Part shown: positions 1 through 11,827 of the stretch, one piece after another | Position numbering within the stretch: the stretch's first letter is position 1 | How the letters are laid out: every line of letters starts with the position of its first letter | Assembly: GCA_033296885.1 (NCBI GenBank) | Contig: MU863897.1 | Coordinates: 1-64,000, forward strand | DNA length: 64,000 bases | Direction: 5' to 3' | DNA from: Triangularia verruculosa | Lineage: Eukaryota > Ascomycota > Sordariomycetes > Sordariales > Podosporaceae | Position numbers and translations under genes: made by a program | Notes under the pieces: generated by a model | Seen by the model: the letters and a program-made list of their open reading frames with translations, nothing else | What the model was told of the DNA's origin: nothing | Databases searched by the model: none

Positions 1-151
1 TCGTGTGTGTTAATTCCGCTGCACTAGAAGAGTACTGTAAGTACCTACCGCTATAGGGCCCTTAGGCCTGTATGCGGCTCATACCTTTTAACATAATATA
101 ATTTTTTTCTTTAAGAAAATCTCCTTTTTCTATTATTTTTACCTTCATAAA

Positions 152-174
152 CTGCATATGCGGGGCATATGCAG
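152..174. repeat. Perfect palindrome, 10-bp arms, 3-base loop
   Basis: The left arm CTGCATATGC is followed by GGG and then its exact reverse complement. It lies just after an AT-rich stretch (about 90-150) and just before the direct repeats at 185-222. It may be a hairpin at the edge of an old repetitive element, but only one side is inside the window. Confidence 0.6.
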
Positions 175-184
175 CCTAGGCCCC

Positions 185-222
185 ACTTAGTTACCCCCCG
201 CCAAGATTTAGTTACCCCCCGC
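185..222. repeat. Two direct copies of a 14-base C-rich motif
   Basis: The motif TTAGTTACCCCCCG occurs twice, starting near 187 and 209, about 22 bases apart. The unit has no obvious coding sense. With the palindrome just upstream, it suggests the end of a repeat element. Confidence 0.5.
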
Positions 223-2951
223 GAGCTATTAACTCCCGTGGTCGGCCGGCATCTCCGTGAACTTGTTCAGAGTTGATTACCTGGTAAAGGCAGGTCGGGC
301 CTCCTGGAAATCTTCCGTCACCAGGCGCATCTTCCGCACCGTGCCCGGCCCACGGGTATTCATCCGGCATGCAGGTCGTATGTTCCGGCTCCAGCTGTAC
401 GACCTTACGTAAGGAGCCCCCCATCCTTTGCGCGCCGTCTGTGGTTGCGATGCCATTGCTATTTCAGGCAATCCGCACGAGCCACGGCGCACTCTCATTC
501 GACGAAGTTCATGCAGTGCGACAAGAGACCCCTTCCAAACATCCCGTCGCAGGCCTTGCTTTTATCAACAGCAGCAGCGGCCGAGTTTCATCATGACTCA
601 GCGGCGACTCCCTGCCATCGGCCTTCATATGCTCCCTTGCGGACTACCAGGAGTTGCGAAAGTAACCACCCGGAGGAAAAGGAGGGGCAGCAGTTTGATA
701 GTACGGGGTCTGGCGTGGTTGCTACTACTTCGTAGCACGCTAACCACCGGTACATACTGTACATGAGGAACACCACCAGAGACTCGCCCACTTCCCGCAA
801 GACTCTTCCGGAGTCTGTCGGTGCGGTCATGGATCTGCGCTTCCATTCGGGAAGACCCGCCGGGTCGCTGATCTTTTGACACAGACACCTCCGGAGACAA
901 GCTCCGGGCGCGGACGTGGAGGCGGGAGGCACGAAGAGACATCGATATCCATATCCCCACACCATGCGGTGGTTGAACTTATTTCCCAACTCTTCGATAA
1001 CGCCGTTGAAACCAACCAGTGCACAAGGTTAGGTTCTGGGGGATCTACAGATAGTCTTCTTATTCAACGTCGATGGTGGACCGCTACCATTTTTTTCCAC
1101 CAGCTAGAAGCCACAAATCGGCGATCGGAAAGACGACGGAGCTTCTGGTGGAGAGAGAATTCTCAGCGGGTGGTCACGACATCATCTGAAATGGCTGATG
1201 GTGATGTGAAGATGTGGCTGGAAGGGGGTTAGGTTCATTGGCAAAGTGGAAATTTAGCAAGCCGCTGACCGCTCCTCCCATCAATTCAACGTTTCACCGT
1301 CTGAGCGTTAGCTTCTTCGAACTAACTTCTCGAACGATTTGAGCCCTCCAATCGTAACGTCAATCAGGCCGAACGGAACGATCCGTCGTGCCATTCATGG
1401 CCACCCGCGGCTCTCCTTTTTTGACAGGCTTCCTTCTTTTGTTTTTTAACATCTCGCTTGATGATCTCCAGTTCACGCCTCCATGCGTGCGCTCATCTCT
1501 TGGAGATTTGCAACTGGAGCCGCCAAGTTGCACCGCTCTCGCTAGATTTCGCGCCGACATCCTGAGCAGAAGCACCAGCCATGACCGAGGCTCAGGCGAA
1601 GTCATACGATATCGCACTGCCGAAGCGACGTCCCCCGGTGGACCAGGGTCTTGATAGGTGACGGGTGAGGCGACCGCAGGGGTCCCTGAACTCCATATCC
1701 CATCTCTCCAGCGATATCTTTCGATTTGCGTCCTTCTAGATTTTCTGCCGAACCGCCGCAACCCGACTCGAGCCATTCCCTCTCCTGGACCCATGGAGAT
1801 TGTGTGAACAACACCCGAACAAGAGCCATTTCGTCCACCAAACTGGCGTCAACTTTACGCCATGGTTCATCGGAATTTCTCGGGGCTCACGCCATGACCG
1901 TGGGGGCGAGATTATATGGTGAGAATCTGACAGGAAGGGCTCTCATAGGCGCTGACACTTCTTGCCCATATCGACATGGCAATGTGGCTTCACCTACCAT
2001 CCCTGTCCATTCCACCATATTTCGATGACGTCGATTCTATTTCGGCCGGTTCAGAGAAAATTGGTCTCGCAAACCCTCACAATACATACTGTACGGCAGC
2101 GCATCCGACCAGACGGTGGCCTAGCCAGCAATAGACCTCTTGGCAGAGCGAGGAGTGGAAACTTTGGGCGATAAATTTGTGGAATAATATCACCAGGTTC
2201 CTCATTGATAACCAGCCCTAGGTGGACGACGGATCTGGTCGGTTGTGGAGGGAGATTGTGCATTTTCAAATAGCGCCGCATGAGCGGCCTTCCAGGCGGC
2301 AAACAAGAGCATGGTGTCGAAAAAACCGCACAGAACCACGCGACCATGGGATCCCGTGACAGGCATGGCACAGACCCGCAAGGCTGAAGCCATCGCCAAG
2401 CGGCGTCGGCAGTGGGCTCGCGGGACCGGAGCCCCCCTGCACGACACATGGCAGCCTCAAGTGGGAGCGATGGAACCCTCGCACAAGGAAAAGACTTTTC
2501 CAAACACCGCCTTCACACATATGGCAATCTGGAAATCTTTCTGGTACATCCTTGCGAGCCGCGACTATCGTACGAGCTAGCTGACCTAGGCCGGACTATG
2601 ACTCGCCGCGCCATTGGAAAAAAAAATATCATTTCCACTTTTTCGGTTTCACCGCATGTGGTATATAGCCAACGCCATGTCCCATCACGGCGCCCGAAGG
2701 ACCGCTGGTCTTTCCCACAATAGCAGCTTTGTAGCACTTGTAGACCAAGCAAGAGAAAAGCAGCAGCAGCTTGGCACCCACGCCAATTTCTCGCCCCGTC
2801 CATCCGTTCGTTCGTTTTATCGATTTATCGGTTGACCGACTTCCACCTCGACATCATCATCCCGAGTGATAAAAGTCCAAGTGACGCCTTTGATTGGGGA
2901 GGTATCCTCAGACACATATAGCGCCGACAGACAGTAGCAACCTGGCTCAAA

Positions 2952-4199
2952 ATGGCGCTCACATATCAACAGTCAAAATTGGTCAAGGACACCATCCCAG
3001 CGCTCCGGGAGCATGGTGAGAAGATCACGACCATGTTCTACAAAAACATGCTTCGCGACCACCCAGAGCTGAACAACTATTTCAACAGCGTCAACCAGAA
3101 GAACGGCCGGCAACCGCGTGCCTTGACGTCCGTCATTCTCAGCTTCGCCTCGAACATCAACCACATCAGTGAGCTGATTCCCAAGTTTGAGCGCATGTGC
3201 AACAAGCACTGCTCTCTCGGTATCCAGCCTGAGCATTACGAGATTGTCGGCAAATACTTGATCATGGCCTTCTCCGAGGTGCTGGGCCCAGCAATGACGC
3301 CGCAGGTGCACGCGGCCTGGGAGAGGGCTTACTGGTTATTGGCAAAGATGCTCATTGGGCGGGAGGCACAGCTTTACAGAGACTTCGAGTCGTGGAGTTC
3401 ATGGCGCAAGTTCAAGATTGACCGGGTGGTTCCAGAGACGGAAGAAATTTACTCTTTTTATCTCGTGCCACAAGACGGCAAGAAGCTGCCCAAGTTCTTC
3501 CCCGGACAGTACATTTCTCTGCAGGTGAACGGTCCTGAGGGCTATCTCCAGTCCAGGCAGTATTCGCTCAGCGAGATGTGGAAGCCCGACTATTACCGTA
3601 TCACGGTCAAGAGGGACGAGGGTGCCAAGTATTCCAACTCGGTCTCACAATCGTACTTCCACCCCGGTATCGTGTCCAACCTCTTGATCGACTCGATGCC
3701 AGCTGGCACCATGGTCGAAGTTTCTCACCCCGCCGGCGAGTTCTTCCTCGACACCAACAACTCCAGCAATGTCCCAATCGTCCTCATCTCGGCCGGTGTC
3801 GGTGTTTCGCCCATGGTCGCCATTGCCAATGAAGTCACTGCGACGCAACCTAAGAGGCCAATCTCTTGGATCCACGGCTCCAGGAAATCGGTACCGTTCG
3901 AGGATCACATCACACAGCTGAGACGCACCAACCCAAACTTCCACACCAACATTTTCAAGACACACCTTGCCGGAGGTGACGTCGTGGGCGTGAACTACAA
4001 CTACGACTTCCGCATGGACCTCGCCAAAGTCAACCCTGACGACCTCCACCTAAACCACGGCGGCACCGAGTACTACATTTGCGGTCCCGAGCAGTTCATG
4101 ATGGAGATGTCAGACTACCTCAAGAGCCAGGGCGTCTTGTCTCAGCGCGTCCACTTTGAGCTCTTTTCGACCGGCGACCTTGCGTTCAAGCATCAATGA
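2952..4199 (+). CDS. YHB1: Flavohemoglobin (nitric oxide dioxygenase)
   Basis: This 415-residue intronless protein should oxidise nitric oxide to nitrate with O2 and NAD(P)H, protecting the cell from NO. The globin domain covers about residues 1-145, with a B10-type Tyr at 30 and the proximal heme His at 86 in a KHCSLGIQPEHY block. A ferredoxin-reductase module follows: an FAD-binding RQYS at 202-205, a nucleotide-binding AGVGVSPM at 281-288, a YICGP block and a C-terminal FELF. Order and length match the bacterial Hmp and yeast Yhb1 family. No N-terminal targeting peptide is evident, so I infer a cytosolic enzyme. Fungi often carry two paralogues, and I cannot tell which this is. YHB1 is the yeast name. 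Confidence 0.97.
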   Translation: MALTYQQSKLVKDTIPALREHGEKITTMFYKNMLRDHPELNNYFNSVNQKNGRQPRALTSVILSFASNINHISELIPKFERMCNKHCSLGIQPEHYEIVGKYLIMAFSEVLGPAMTPQVHAAWERAYWLLAKMLIGREAQLYRDFESWSSWRKFKIDRVVPETEEIYSFYLVPQDGKKLPKFFPGQYISLQVNGPEGYLQSRQYSLSEMWKPDYYRITVKRDEGAKYSNSVSQSYFHPGIVSNLLIDSMPAGTMVEVSHPAGEFFLDTNNSSNVPIVLISAGVGVSPMVAIANEVTATQPKRPISWIHGSRKSVPFEDHITQLRRTNPNFHTNIFKTHLAGGDVVGVNYNYDFRMDLAKVNPDDLHLNHGGTEYYICGPEQFMMEMSDYLKSQGVLSQRVHFELFSTGDLAFKHQ

Positions 4200-4760
4200 G
4201 CTGTTGGTCAAACCTCAATGAAGCGGCGTTATTTTACCCTCTTTTTTTTTTTTTGGATACGAACGAGATGATCTCGCTCGCTGTCAGTATCCTACTTGGC
4301 GGGTTGAAGTCTTGGTTTCGTCTGCTTCGGGCAGGCCCGAAGCAGAGCACGACAAACACACTCACCATTGTATTGGCAAAGGAGGGAGAGAGATGAGAGA
4401 AAGAGAGAAGAATAAAATAGAAGCAACGTTTTCGATACCCAAGACCATTGCATACACAACATCTATGGTTTATTTCTTCGTCTTGGCTGGCGTTCCTGGA
4501 AACCGGCTTTTTTGGGGAGTCTATTCTGTCTTTTGCTTGTCCGAAAAGAAAAGTTGCGGGTGGTTTTTTTTCTCACATAAAAATGGAGGGTGGGAGGAGG
4601 CACAAGGCATGGGCTGCATTAAAGAGAGGTGTAGAAGGTTCAAGGGGGGTTTATTCATCACAACATTGGAGGGCGGCGGAAAGGGGGCAAAGGCTGGCTT
4701 GATGTGGTGTTTTGTCATTTTTTTTGGATTGATTGTTTTCGTTTTTCCAAATGGTCACCG

Positions 4761-4790
4761 TCATCATCATCATCATCATCATCATCATCA
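4761..4790. repeat. (TCA)10 microsatellite
   Basis: Ten uninterrupted TCA units lie about 560 bases beyond the flavohemoglobin stop codon. It is probably variable between strains. Confidence 0.9.
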
Positions 4791-5198
4791 ACTTAATTGC
4801 ATCATCTCATAATGCGTTGAGATCGGACTGGGGGAAAAGGGAGAAGGGGTGTGTTTTTAAAGATAGAATTTTGCCAGCATACGTCGGGCAAAAGTGGTTA
4901 TAGTGTACATGTATACGCCTCTCTGTTCGCAGGCTTTTTGTTCTCAATGATTGTCATCTTTGTAAGATTGTGCTTAGATTGTACTTAATAATACCTAATA
5001 GTGAGAATCAGGTCGTGGTGGTTCATCGTTCCAGGAACGTCCTTGGTTTGTGTTTGTTCGTTTCCATGGTGTTGGTAATCATTTAGCCGGGCTTTGGCGG
5101 CCCCAAGGTCTCTGCCTCCTGGAAAGGAAGGTTTATGCGTGCATAACATATCCATGCATAAGCCCTTCTTTGAAACAGGTGTCTGTGGACAAGCCACC

Positions 5199-5238
5199 TT
5201 GCCGCCACCACCGCCACCACCACCGCCACCGCCACCAC
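5199..5238. repeat. CCA/CCG trinucleotide repeat
   Basis: About thirteen trinucleotide units mixing CCA and CCG occur in the gap between the flavohemoglobin and tRNA genes. The repeat produces artificial poly-His or poly-Pro frames. Confidence 0.8.
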
Positions 5239-5524
5239 TGACCCACAAAAACACCATGGCAAACATCACAACAACAGCAACAACAAACAACGACAACCGC
5301 AGAAGCATCATGAGAACAACTTCCAGTCACGGGATACCAGGTTCCAAGGTTTCGAATCCCCCTTCTCCCCCTCCCCCGCCTGACTTCACCCACTCAATCT
5401 CCCAATGCCTTTCCCTCAAATACAAATATGAATTTGTTTCTCTTCTTTTTTTCTTCACTTTCTCTTCACCATCCCCAGTTTCAAGTCTTATCTATCCAAC
5501 AGGCAAGGAGACAAAAGAAATACC

Positions 5525-5531
5525 AAAAAAA
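5525..5531 (-). terminator. Pol III T-run terminator of the tRNA
   Basis: Seven consecutive T residues on the minus strand begin three bases past the discriminator base of the tRNA-Ala gene. This is the standard RNA polymerase III stop signal. Confidence 0.75.
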
Positions 5532-5534
5532 GAC

Positions 5535-5683
5535 TGGACGTACCAGGAATCGAACCTGGGATCTTCTCATGGAGCATTTGGAACATTCAAGCACCCTTTT
5601 CACCTGTCTTCCAACAGATTCAGAGAACGCATCGAACAAGTTTTTTTTGCAACTGAGACGCCTTACCACTAGACCATACGCCC
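5535..5683 (-). tRNA. tRNA-Ala (anticodon UGC) with a 77-nt intron
   Basis: Read on the minus strand, the 5' half (5683-5648) and 3' half (5570-5535) fold as a complete cloverleaf. The acceptor GGGCGTA pairs with TACGTCC and includes the G3:U70 wobble that identifies alanine tRNAs, followed by discriminator A. The D stem is GTCT/AGGC, the anticodon stem TCTCA/TGAGA, the loop GTTGCAA with anticodon TGC, and the T arm CCAGG-TTCGATT-CCTGG. The intervening 5647-5571 sits one base after the anticodon, the canonical tRNA-intron position. A run of seven T directly after the gene (plus 5525-5531) is a good Pol III terminator. The anticodon call depends on this intron position. Confidence 0.88.
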
Positions 5684-6013
5684 TGGCTATTATTGTATTT
5701 ACTGTTACTATCATCTCTGGATCTGCACCTTATGAGCTTGAGTTTCGAGGCAGGTCACTCTACCTACCCCCTGCGTTGTCCGGACGATTTCTTCTTCGTC
5801 TGACACCACGCGTCTCTGACCTTACCGCACATGAACAACCTCCAAATTCGTGATCAGTGTTCCACAATGGTTTGTAAACATCCTGTTAATTCTCAGTTTA
5901 TCTCCTACAAGGTATGGGGTATGCCTAGCTTCTAATCTCGAACTCCGAACGCAAAGCAAACAGAAAACAGAGACCAATGCTACAACGCCACTCCATGATC
6001 ATCAATGATAATT

Positions 6014-8764
6014 CTAACTATGCTCCCCCTCCAAACCTTCATACCTCCCCTCCACATTAGCCACCGCACTCTGCAGCGCGCTCGTCAAATCAACATGAAA
6101 CAACGGCCTGTTGATCCCGTGAACAGGTGCCACCACCGTCCTCCCGCTGTGCAACTCCGGCGCCCCCTTTACAACCGACATCCTCTTTTGGTGCAAGTGA
6201 TGAACCGTATCCTTAAATGTAACCGCCGATTTTCTCGGCCCAGCCTCACTGCCCGCTCCAGTCTTCTTCTTAGGATCATGTCGGTCATGGTGGTGATGCT
6301 TCTGCAAACCTCCCTCGACATCACCGACCTGCGTCTGTCTTCGACTTCTCGCAATCTCCTTCTCATTCACCTCCACCTCCGCGGCCGCGGCAGCACTGTG
6401 CGAACCCCCAATCTCTGCCACAGAAAATATACTCTTCCACCGTCTGTGAGGTCCATCCGGTACAAGAGTAGGATACCCAAACCCAGCGGCCGCCAGCGCC
6501 CTCTTCGCCCACCGGTTGTTGATGCAAGCAATGTGCCAGTCGACAATATCCGGACTGGCATACCGATCAAGCTGATTCCTCACATCGATCAGCTGCTGTA
6601 CCGAAGTGATATCCACATGATTCACTGAGCTGAAATCCAATATCACTGCCTTCAGCGTCGGCAGGCTCACGTCCACGCCAATAATCCCGGCGTCAACCCC
6701 AGTCGCGGCAGCAGCCTTCATATCCCGCCTCGACGGGCCAGGCTCGTTCCAGGGGCGGTCACCAGGTCTGTCAAAATGCGCCAGGTTCGTTCGTCCAGTG
6801 TGTCTAAAGATGTTTTTCACCAGATGCTCCAGACTGCTCCCGGCATTGGGGTAGCTGAACCCTTCCGCAAACCGGTAGATGAAAATTCCAGGATACGGAT
6901 TATCGAGTTCAATCTCCGGGTTTGACCCGTCAGCATGCGTAATAGGCAGGAAGATGTTTCGAGTCGGGGCTTCCTGCGAGCCGGTAAACGTGCCATACCC
7001 GGGCACCGGCTGCTGCCTGTCATTGCCAATAACACGATTCCCAAGCATTGATTGGACCTTGACACGGCCCAAAAACCGACCCTTTGACCGCAAAATGCGG
7101 AAGAGGAGCATAGCTGCTGAGAGCAACACCGTAGTGTAAATGCCGTTTTCGATGCTCGAAAAGATGGTGACAAAGACACCGACGAAAAAGATCAAGACCT
7201 CAAATGGAGAAACGAGCCAAAACTGGTAAACGGTGTTGGGAGGAGTGATGAGATCACCTACAGCGTGAATGATGACAGCTGACAGAGAGGCGTTAGGAAT
7301 GTAATAAAAGACAGCTGGCAGGGCGTAGATGGCGAGAAGAACCACGAAAGCCGTGATAACACCAGCGAACGGAGTCCTGACGCCAGCCTTCGACTTAATG
7401 GCAGTGCGACTGAAAGAGCCCGTTGCAGCGTACCCGCCGAGGAAGGGACCCAGCATATTGGTGATGCCAATGGCCACCATCTCTTGTGAGGGATTGATTT
7501 GGTAGTTGTTGACCCGACCAAACGACTTTGAAATAGCAATATGTTCGATGAGCAATACCACCACAGTGGCAGGTAAGTATCCTATGAGGTTGCTTGCAAT
7601 CGGGGTGGTGAGAACCGGGATAGCCGCGTTTTGAAACCCTGGATAGACATTAGCTCTGAGTGAGAACTGAGACTTTAGTTGTACATACCTCTAGGAACGT
7701 CAAACAGAATTTTGAACTTCGCTGTACCCCTGGGCAGACTCCGATTGACCAGATAGCTGATCAAAGTATACAGGACAATGACGAATACGACTCGTAGCGT
7801 TGACAAGAAGAAGGCCAACTTCTGATGCTTTGGATAGTGTGTCCCGATCCACATGCAGACTCCCCTGATAAGGTAAAGCATAGCAAGCGCCGATAACCCC
7901 ATTGCGGCATCCATACTTGTGGACTTCAGGTTCTGGAGTATGTGAATGAAGATGAGGTACGTGGGATCGCGTGTCGAAAAGCCGCTGAGGCCCATGAGAG
8001 ATGGAACCTGGCCGACGGCGATGCAGATTGCCGAGCCGGTCATGAATGCTGAGAGAGAAGTGAGGGAAATGATGTCCACAATCCAGCCGCAGCGAACCAG
8101 TCCGATGAAAATCACCACAGCGCCAGCCAAGAGCGCAAGAGCAGACGCAATTACATGGCCTGGGACGTCGGGGAGGACAGTCGCCATGTCAGCGACCACG
8201 GCACCGGTGAGCTGACTCATGACGGCGACAGGCTGTTTAAGCGTTAGTCATCTGTGCTTTAAGAAGAAGTGAGCTTTGTGTGTCCTTACACCGATGGTGA
8301 TGTCTTTGGAAGTGGCGAAAAACCAATACACCAGAACACCCATAAAGCTCGAGTACAGACCAAACTGGACATCCAGGTTTGCCAGTCTCGCATAAGCCAT
8401 GCCTTGCGGGACAACAACAGCGCCGATAGTGATACCTGTGAACTCATCTTAGTGAGTAAACTCGGTAAGGTAGGCAAGTCTCGGGATTCCTACCGGCGAC
8501 CAAATCTCCAGCTAGCCATTGAAGGTTGTAATACCCGATCCAAGAGAGGAACGGGAAGAGGGAAACAAGATATCGCCATAACTCTGAACCAGAAGGGACC
8601 AATTTCAGGAAGAACTCATCCACCCTGGGTGACTCTTCCACGAATGTCTGGTTTGAGTTAAAGTGGGCAGTTTCTCTGGGATCGTTGGCATGGTGGTATG
8701 GGTCTTTCGTCTGCAGCTGGATTCCAAGAAACCTCGCCACTTTGTGGCCAACTCCCGATGACAT
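6014..8764 (-). CDS. SulP/SLC26 sulfate permease
   Basis: Four exons (8764-8494, 8435-8290, 8232-7689, 7638-6014) join in frame to 861 residues, close to yeast Sul1/Sul2 (about 860-890). It should import sulfate with protons across the plasma membrane for assimilation into cysteine and methionine. The N-terminal block reads VVVPQGMAYA, the signature of the first SulP helices. About ten to twelve hydrophobic helices follow, with PFLGGYAATGSFSRTA in the core. The C terminus carries a STAS domain with the block VILDFSSVNHVDITSVQQL. The last 100 residues are charged and His/Arg-rich. Neurospora has two such permeases, cys-13 and cys-14, and I cannot decide which is the orthologue. I saw no clear CYS3-type site upstream. 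Confidence 0.95.
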
Positions 8765-10458
8765 GGCGATCTAAAGTCGTTCAGTTGTAATATGGTGTAA
8801 AATCTAAATAGAAAACCGGTGATTGGTGTCTTTAGGATACCGACAAACCATCGACTGTTGATGACTGATGTATATATTTGATACACCGCCTCGGATATTA
8901 AAATATGCCGTCGGAAATGTGACTCGAGGCTGTACCAGTTGATTATAAGGCGAGTAACAGATAGATGCCGCCCAAGATGGAGAATGCGCCGGAATATGAA
9001 AACAATGCTGTAGGTGCCAGGATTATAGGTAAGGGCGTGGGATCCTGATTAGGTACCGGGAGATATTGAGAAGATGGAGTTTGTCTTGAAGCGCTAAGAT
9101 GGTCGATATGCTGCTCATCAATCAGGCAGGCAGCGTACATGTCCAAAGCCGACTCCCACTTTCCATAGGTGACCGTCTGTGAAATGCTAGGGGTAGCTGA
9201 GTGAAAGAACGAGGCGCCGGGAGGCCCGCTCTAGGTCCCAACAACCTGGAAAACGCACAACAAGCAAGTCCCGAAACATATTCTGGAGAGAAGGAAGAAC
9301 ACCGGGATGTCAATGTCGGATCCGACGTCTTGTCAAGAGGCGGGGGCTCGGGAAGTAGTGGGAAGGTGGGTATCAAGTGGATGGCGCGATCGACGCCCTC
9401 GCCTATCACGGTCAACTTAGCACCACTGACACCGCCTTGTTCGAAGCCCGAGGTCGCGAGTTCAAGTGGAACAGGCAGCGATATCGTTTTGCCGGCCGGT
9501 TTGGAGATTGGAGATTGATGACCACTACATTGGAGCTTTCCAAACTCGGCCGTGTGCATGTCCCCAGATCAAGAAATCGAAACCCCAGTCATGTCCTGTT
9601 CTTGATAGCGTTCGGTCAATAAACAGGCAAGGCAGATACCGCGATCACTTGCTGTGACAGCAGAAAAGGGCCGGATCTTGAGCTAGGTAACACAATTCAA
9701 GGGCTCACTTGAGCATTGTGAAGTCAGCTGGTCAAAACACCGCAATGTGGGTGTCAGTCGCCATGAATACCATGTTTCCAGTGGGATTTCGGTGGGAAGA
9801 CCCCACGCTTCCCGGCCTATCAACCTGGAAGCGGTCTGCGTGGCTGGTCTCGAGGGAGGCACGGTGTCTCGTGAAAGCATTGCCTATGGGGGTCGATGTG
9901 AATGATGCAATGAGCATCAGTGTTGATGTGCTTGCCAAGGGCCAGCCCAAACCACCCAGACCCTACGCTAAGCTGCTGAGTCATCCGGCATACGATCTGC
10001 CCGCGGAAATGTTGATGGAACTGTACGGAGAACTTGAGGATTCCAGCCCAACGTCTTTCATGTCTTGGCGATGATGCTGTGAAGCTGTGCGGATTGAGTT
10101 TGGTTCTGGATGTTGATGGCAGGCAATCGTGCATGATGACCTGCAGATCTAGACCCGTGTCTTGGCAGCGTTTGCTGGGATAAATAACAGTGGCCTCATC
10201 TCGTGGAACAAAAGATCTTGAAATGTTGGCTTCGTCTTGAGGGCGATTGCTATCAAAGCCCAAAATGGTCGAAAGTGCTTTCTAAATGCCCAGACTGCCG
10301 ACAACAGGGCGCATCACACAGGCGGCATACAAGACTAATAATAGCAGATGATGGACTGGGCGCTGTTCCACGCTGGTGTATTTCTGGTGTACTATGCTTC
10401 ATTATTAATGTTGACAGTGTGAACTTAGCATACTGCCTTGAGGCCTATTTAGGCTTTC

Positions 10459-10474
10459 CAGGTCGCGGGACCTG
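10459..10474. repeat. Small GC hairpin followed by T-runs
   Basis: CAGGTC, a four-base loop and GACCTG form a perfect six-pair hairpin, followed within 30 bases by T6, T7 and T6 runs. It resembles a transcription end, but no gene is seen next to it. Confidence 0.35.
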
Positions 10475-10763
10475 CGTTTTTTGACTTTTTTCTTTTTTCC
10501 ACTCTTTCTATGTTGCGTTCATAATCAAGCCCAGTAAGTACCCGTGCGTCTGCAACGAAGCCCGGAGCATTCTTGGGTGAGTGTGAGGAAGTGCGCTCAC
10601 GGGGGATCGATCATCTTGGCAACCCGCCTGCCGCTCCGGGCCGCAATCGCACATCCACTCCGGCAGCTTCGGCGGATGGATGACTCGGGCCGGCATCCCG
10701 TTCTCCGCGAGCTCCGCAGGTGCCCTCGACCCGGATCGGCAGGGGCGGACTCATGATCACTGG

Positions 10764-10776
10764 CCAATCCGATTGG
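10764..10776. promoter_or_regulatory. Inverted CCAAT pair
   Basis: CCAAT and ATTGG face each other with three bases between them. CCAAT is the binding site of the fungal HAP/CBC complex. The pair lies about 1.05 kb upstream of the Bub2 start, so its target is uncertain. Confidence 0.3.
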
Positions 10777-11827
10777 ATGGCGATCCTTTTTGGGAAACTC
10801 GAGTCGAGTTGCTCGAGTCTGACTGGACCCCGACTTCAGACAAATCAGCATGATCGGCACCTTGCCTTCTGGAACATGTGGGACATGAAATCCGGATCCA
10901 CGTGAACGAGATGCTCCGGTTGCCTCCGTGATGCGAAATTGCACACCCAAAAGAATCAGCTGTGCAAAGTTTTCCGTTGTTCTAGGGCCGTCGTTGCCGG
11001 GGAGAAAGCTTGAAAGTGGTTGTCTGGGCAAATTGTTTCCAATTACGCTAACTAATCTGGTATCATCGGTACCCTCGGTCGATCAGCAACGGAACCGTCA
11101 TATTGTGAAGAAAATGAAGACTTATCGCTTCTAGTTCTCGTAGTGACAGGTGTGCAGAAAGGAAAGAGACGTTGATATCCTCCAATTCGAAACAGAGTCT
11201 GACTGTTGCACCCCAGTGGAAACATCGTGGAAACGGTGGAAACTGCACCGGGGACCAGGGCTCCAGGGTCGGTATGTGGGGAATGTAACCCGAGATTGGG
11301 GAACCGAGGAAGTTCGTCGTCCCAGCCACGCGACGAAGATGGAAAACGGTTCTGCCAAGGGTTCAAGGGTGGCCTGCTAGAAGGTCACCCGCAAGCCATC
11401 GATCATTCATCCATGAGCAGATCCAGAAGGCGGTCGTGATGACTCCCCAGAACCCGACGATTGACCAACTCGATCTAAAAAGAATTGACCATGCAGACTC
11501 GGGCACAGTTTAACTTGAGCTGTAAATCAAGTACATAAAGGACAGATATGTGGTTAATTGGTACAGCCCAGCGGGACGCGGTAACGCGAAATGAACACGC
11601 CGAAGCAAGGGGCGTTTGGGAGCCCCGGCTTTTCGTGCAGACCACCAACCTCCCGTCGACTTGGAATGTTCCCCGCCCCAGGACTTGATTTGGTGTTCCC
11701 CAGAGACCAACCACAACGGCGCCCGACCAGCTGCGGCCGAGTTTCTGTTGTCGTCGGCGTCACCAACTTCTGTACATTGTGCATTTCCAACCAAACAACC
11801 ACCTGTAAACCAACTTGGACACTTGCA

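Larger units (their letters stand above)
1..2951. other. Non-coding left flank and flavohemoglobin upstream region
   Basis: I see no convincing gene here. Reading frames are short, overlap on both strands and show no recognisable domain. The first 230 bases are AT-rich with a palindrome and direct repeats (listed separately). The last few hundred bases are the likely promoter and leader of the flavohemoglobin gene, whose ATG sits in a CAAAATGG context at 2952. No binding site stands out strongly enough to name. Confidence 0.5.
4200..5534. other. Flavohemoglobin 3' region, low-complexity intergenic DNA
   Basis: This stretch holds T-rich and purine-rich runs, a (TCA)10 microsatellite at 4761-4790 and a CCA/CCG repeat near 5200-5238. 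Frames of up to 192 codons exist on the plus strand, but they are built from these repeats and one runs into the tRNA gene, so I do not call them. Confidence 0.5.
8765..11827. other. Divergent intergenic region, sulfate permease / Bub2
   Basis: About 3 kb separate the two divergent genes. I find no convincing coding frame; the longest is 145 codons at 9122-9559 minus, with no recognisable motif. Features seen are a short hairpin with T-rich runs after it at 10459-10500 and an inverted CCAAT pair at 10764-10776. The frame leading into Bub2 stays open back to 11591 but looks like leader. Confidence 0.5.

Noticed and set aside
1144..1175. GGTGGTCAC-like word resembling part of 5S rRNA
   Set aside because: Only about nine bases match, with none of the other conserved 5S blocks nearby.
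4312..4812. 166-codon plus-strand frame ending in poly-His
   Set aside because: It is low-complexity 3' flanking DNA with a TCA microsatellite and no domain.
5348..5361. B-box-like GGTTTCGAATCCC near the tRNA
   Set aside because: The flanks do not pair as a T stem, and no A box or acceptor lies at the right distance.
5094..5672. 192-codon plus-strand frame
   Set aside because: It is made from the CCA/CCG repeat and then runs antisense through the tRNA-Ala gene.
9122..9559. 145-codon minus-strand frame upstream of the sulfate permease
   Set aside because: No motif is recognisable and there is no plausible splice context.
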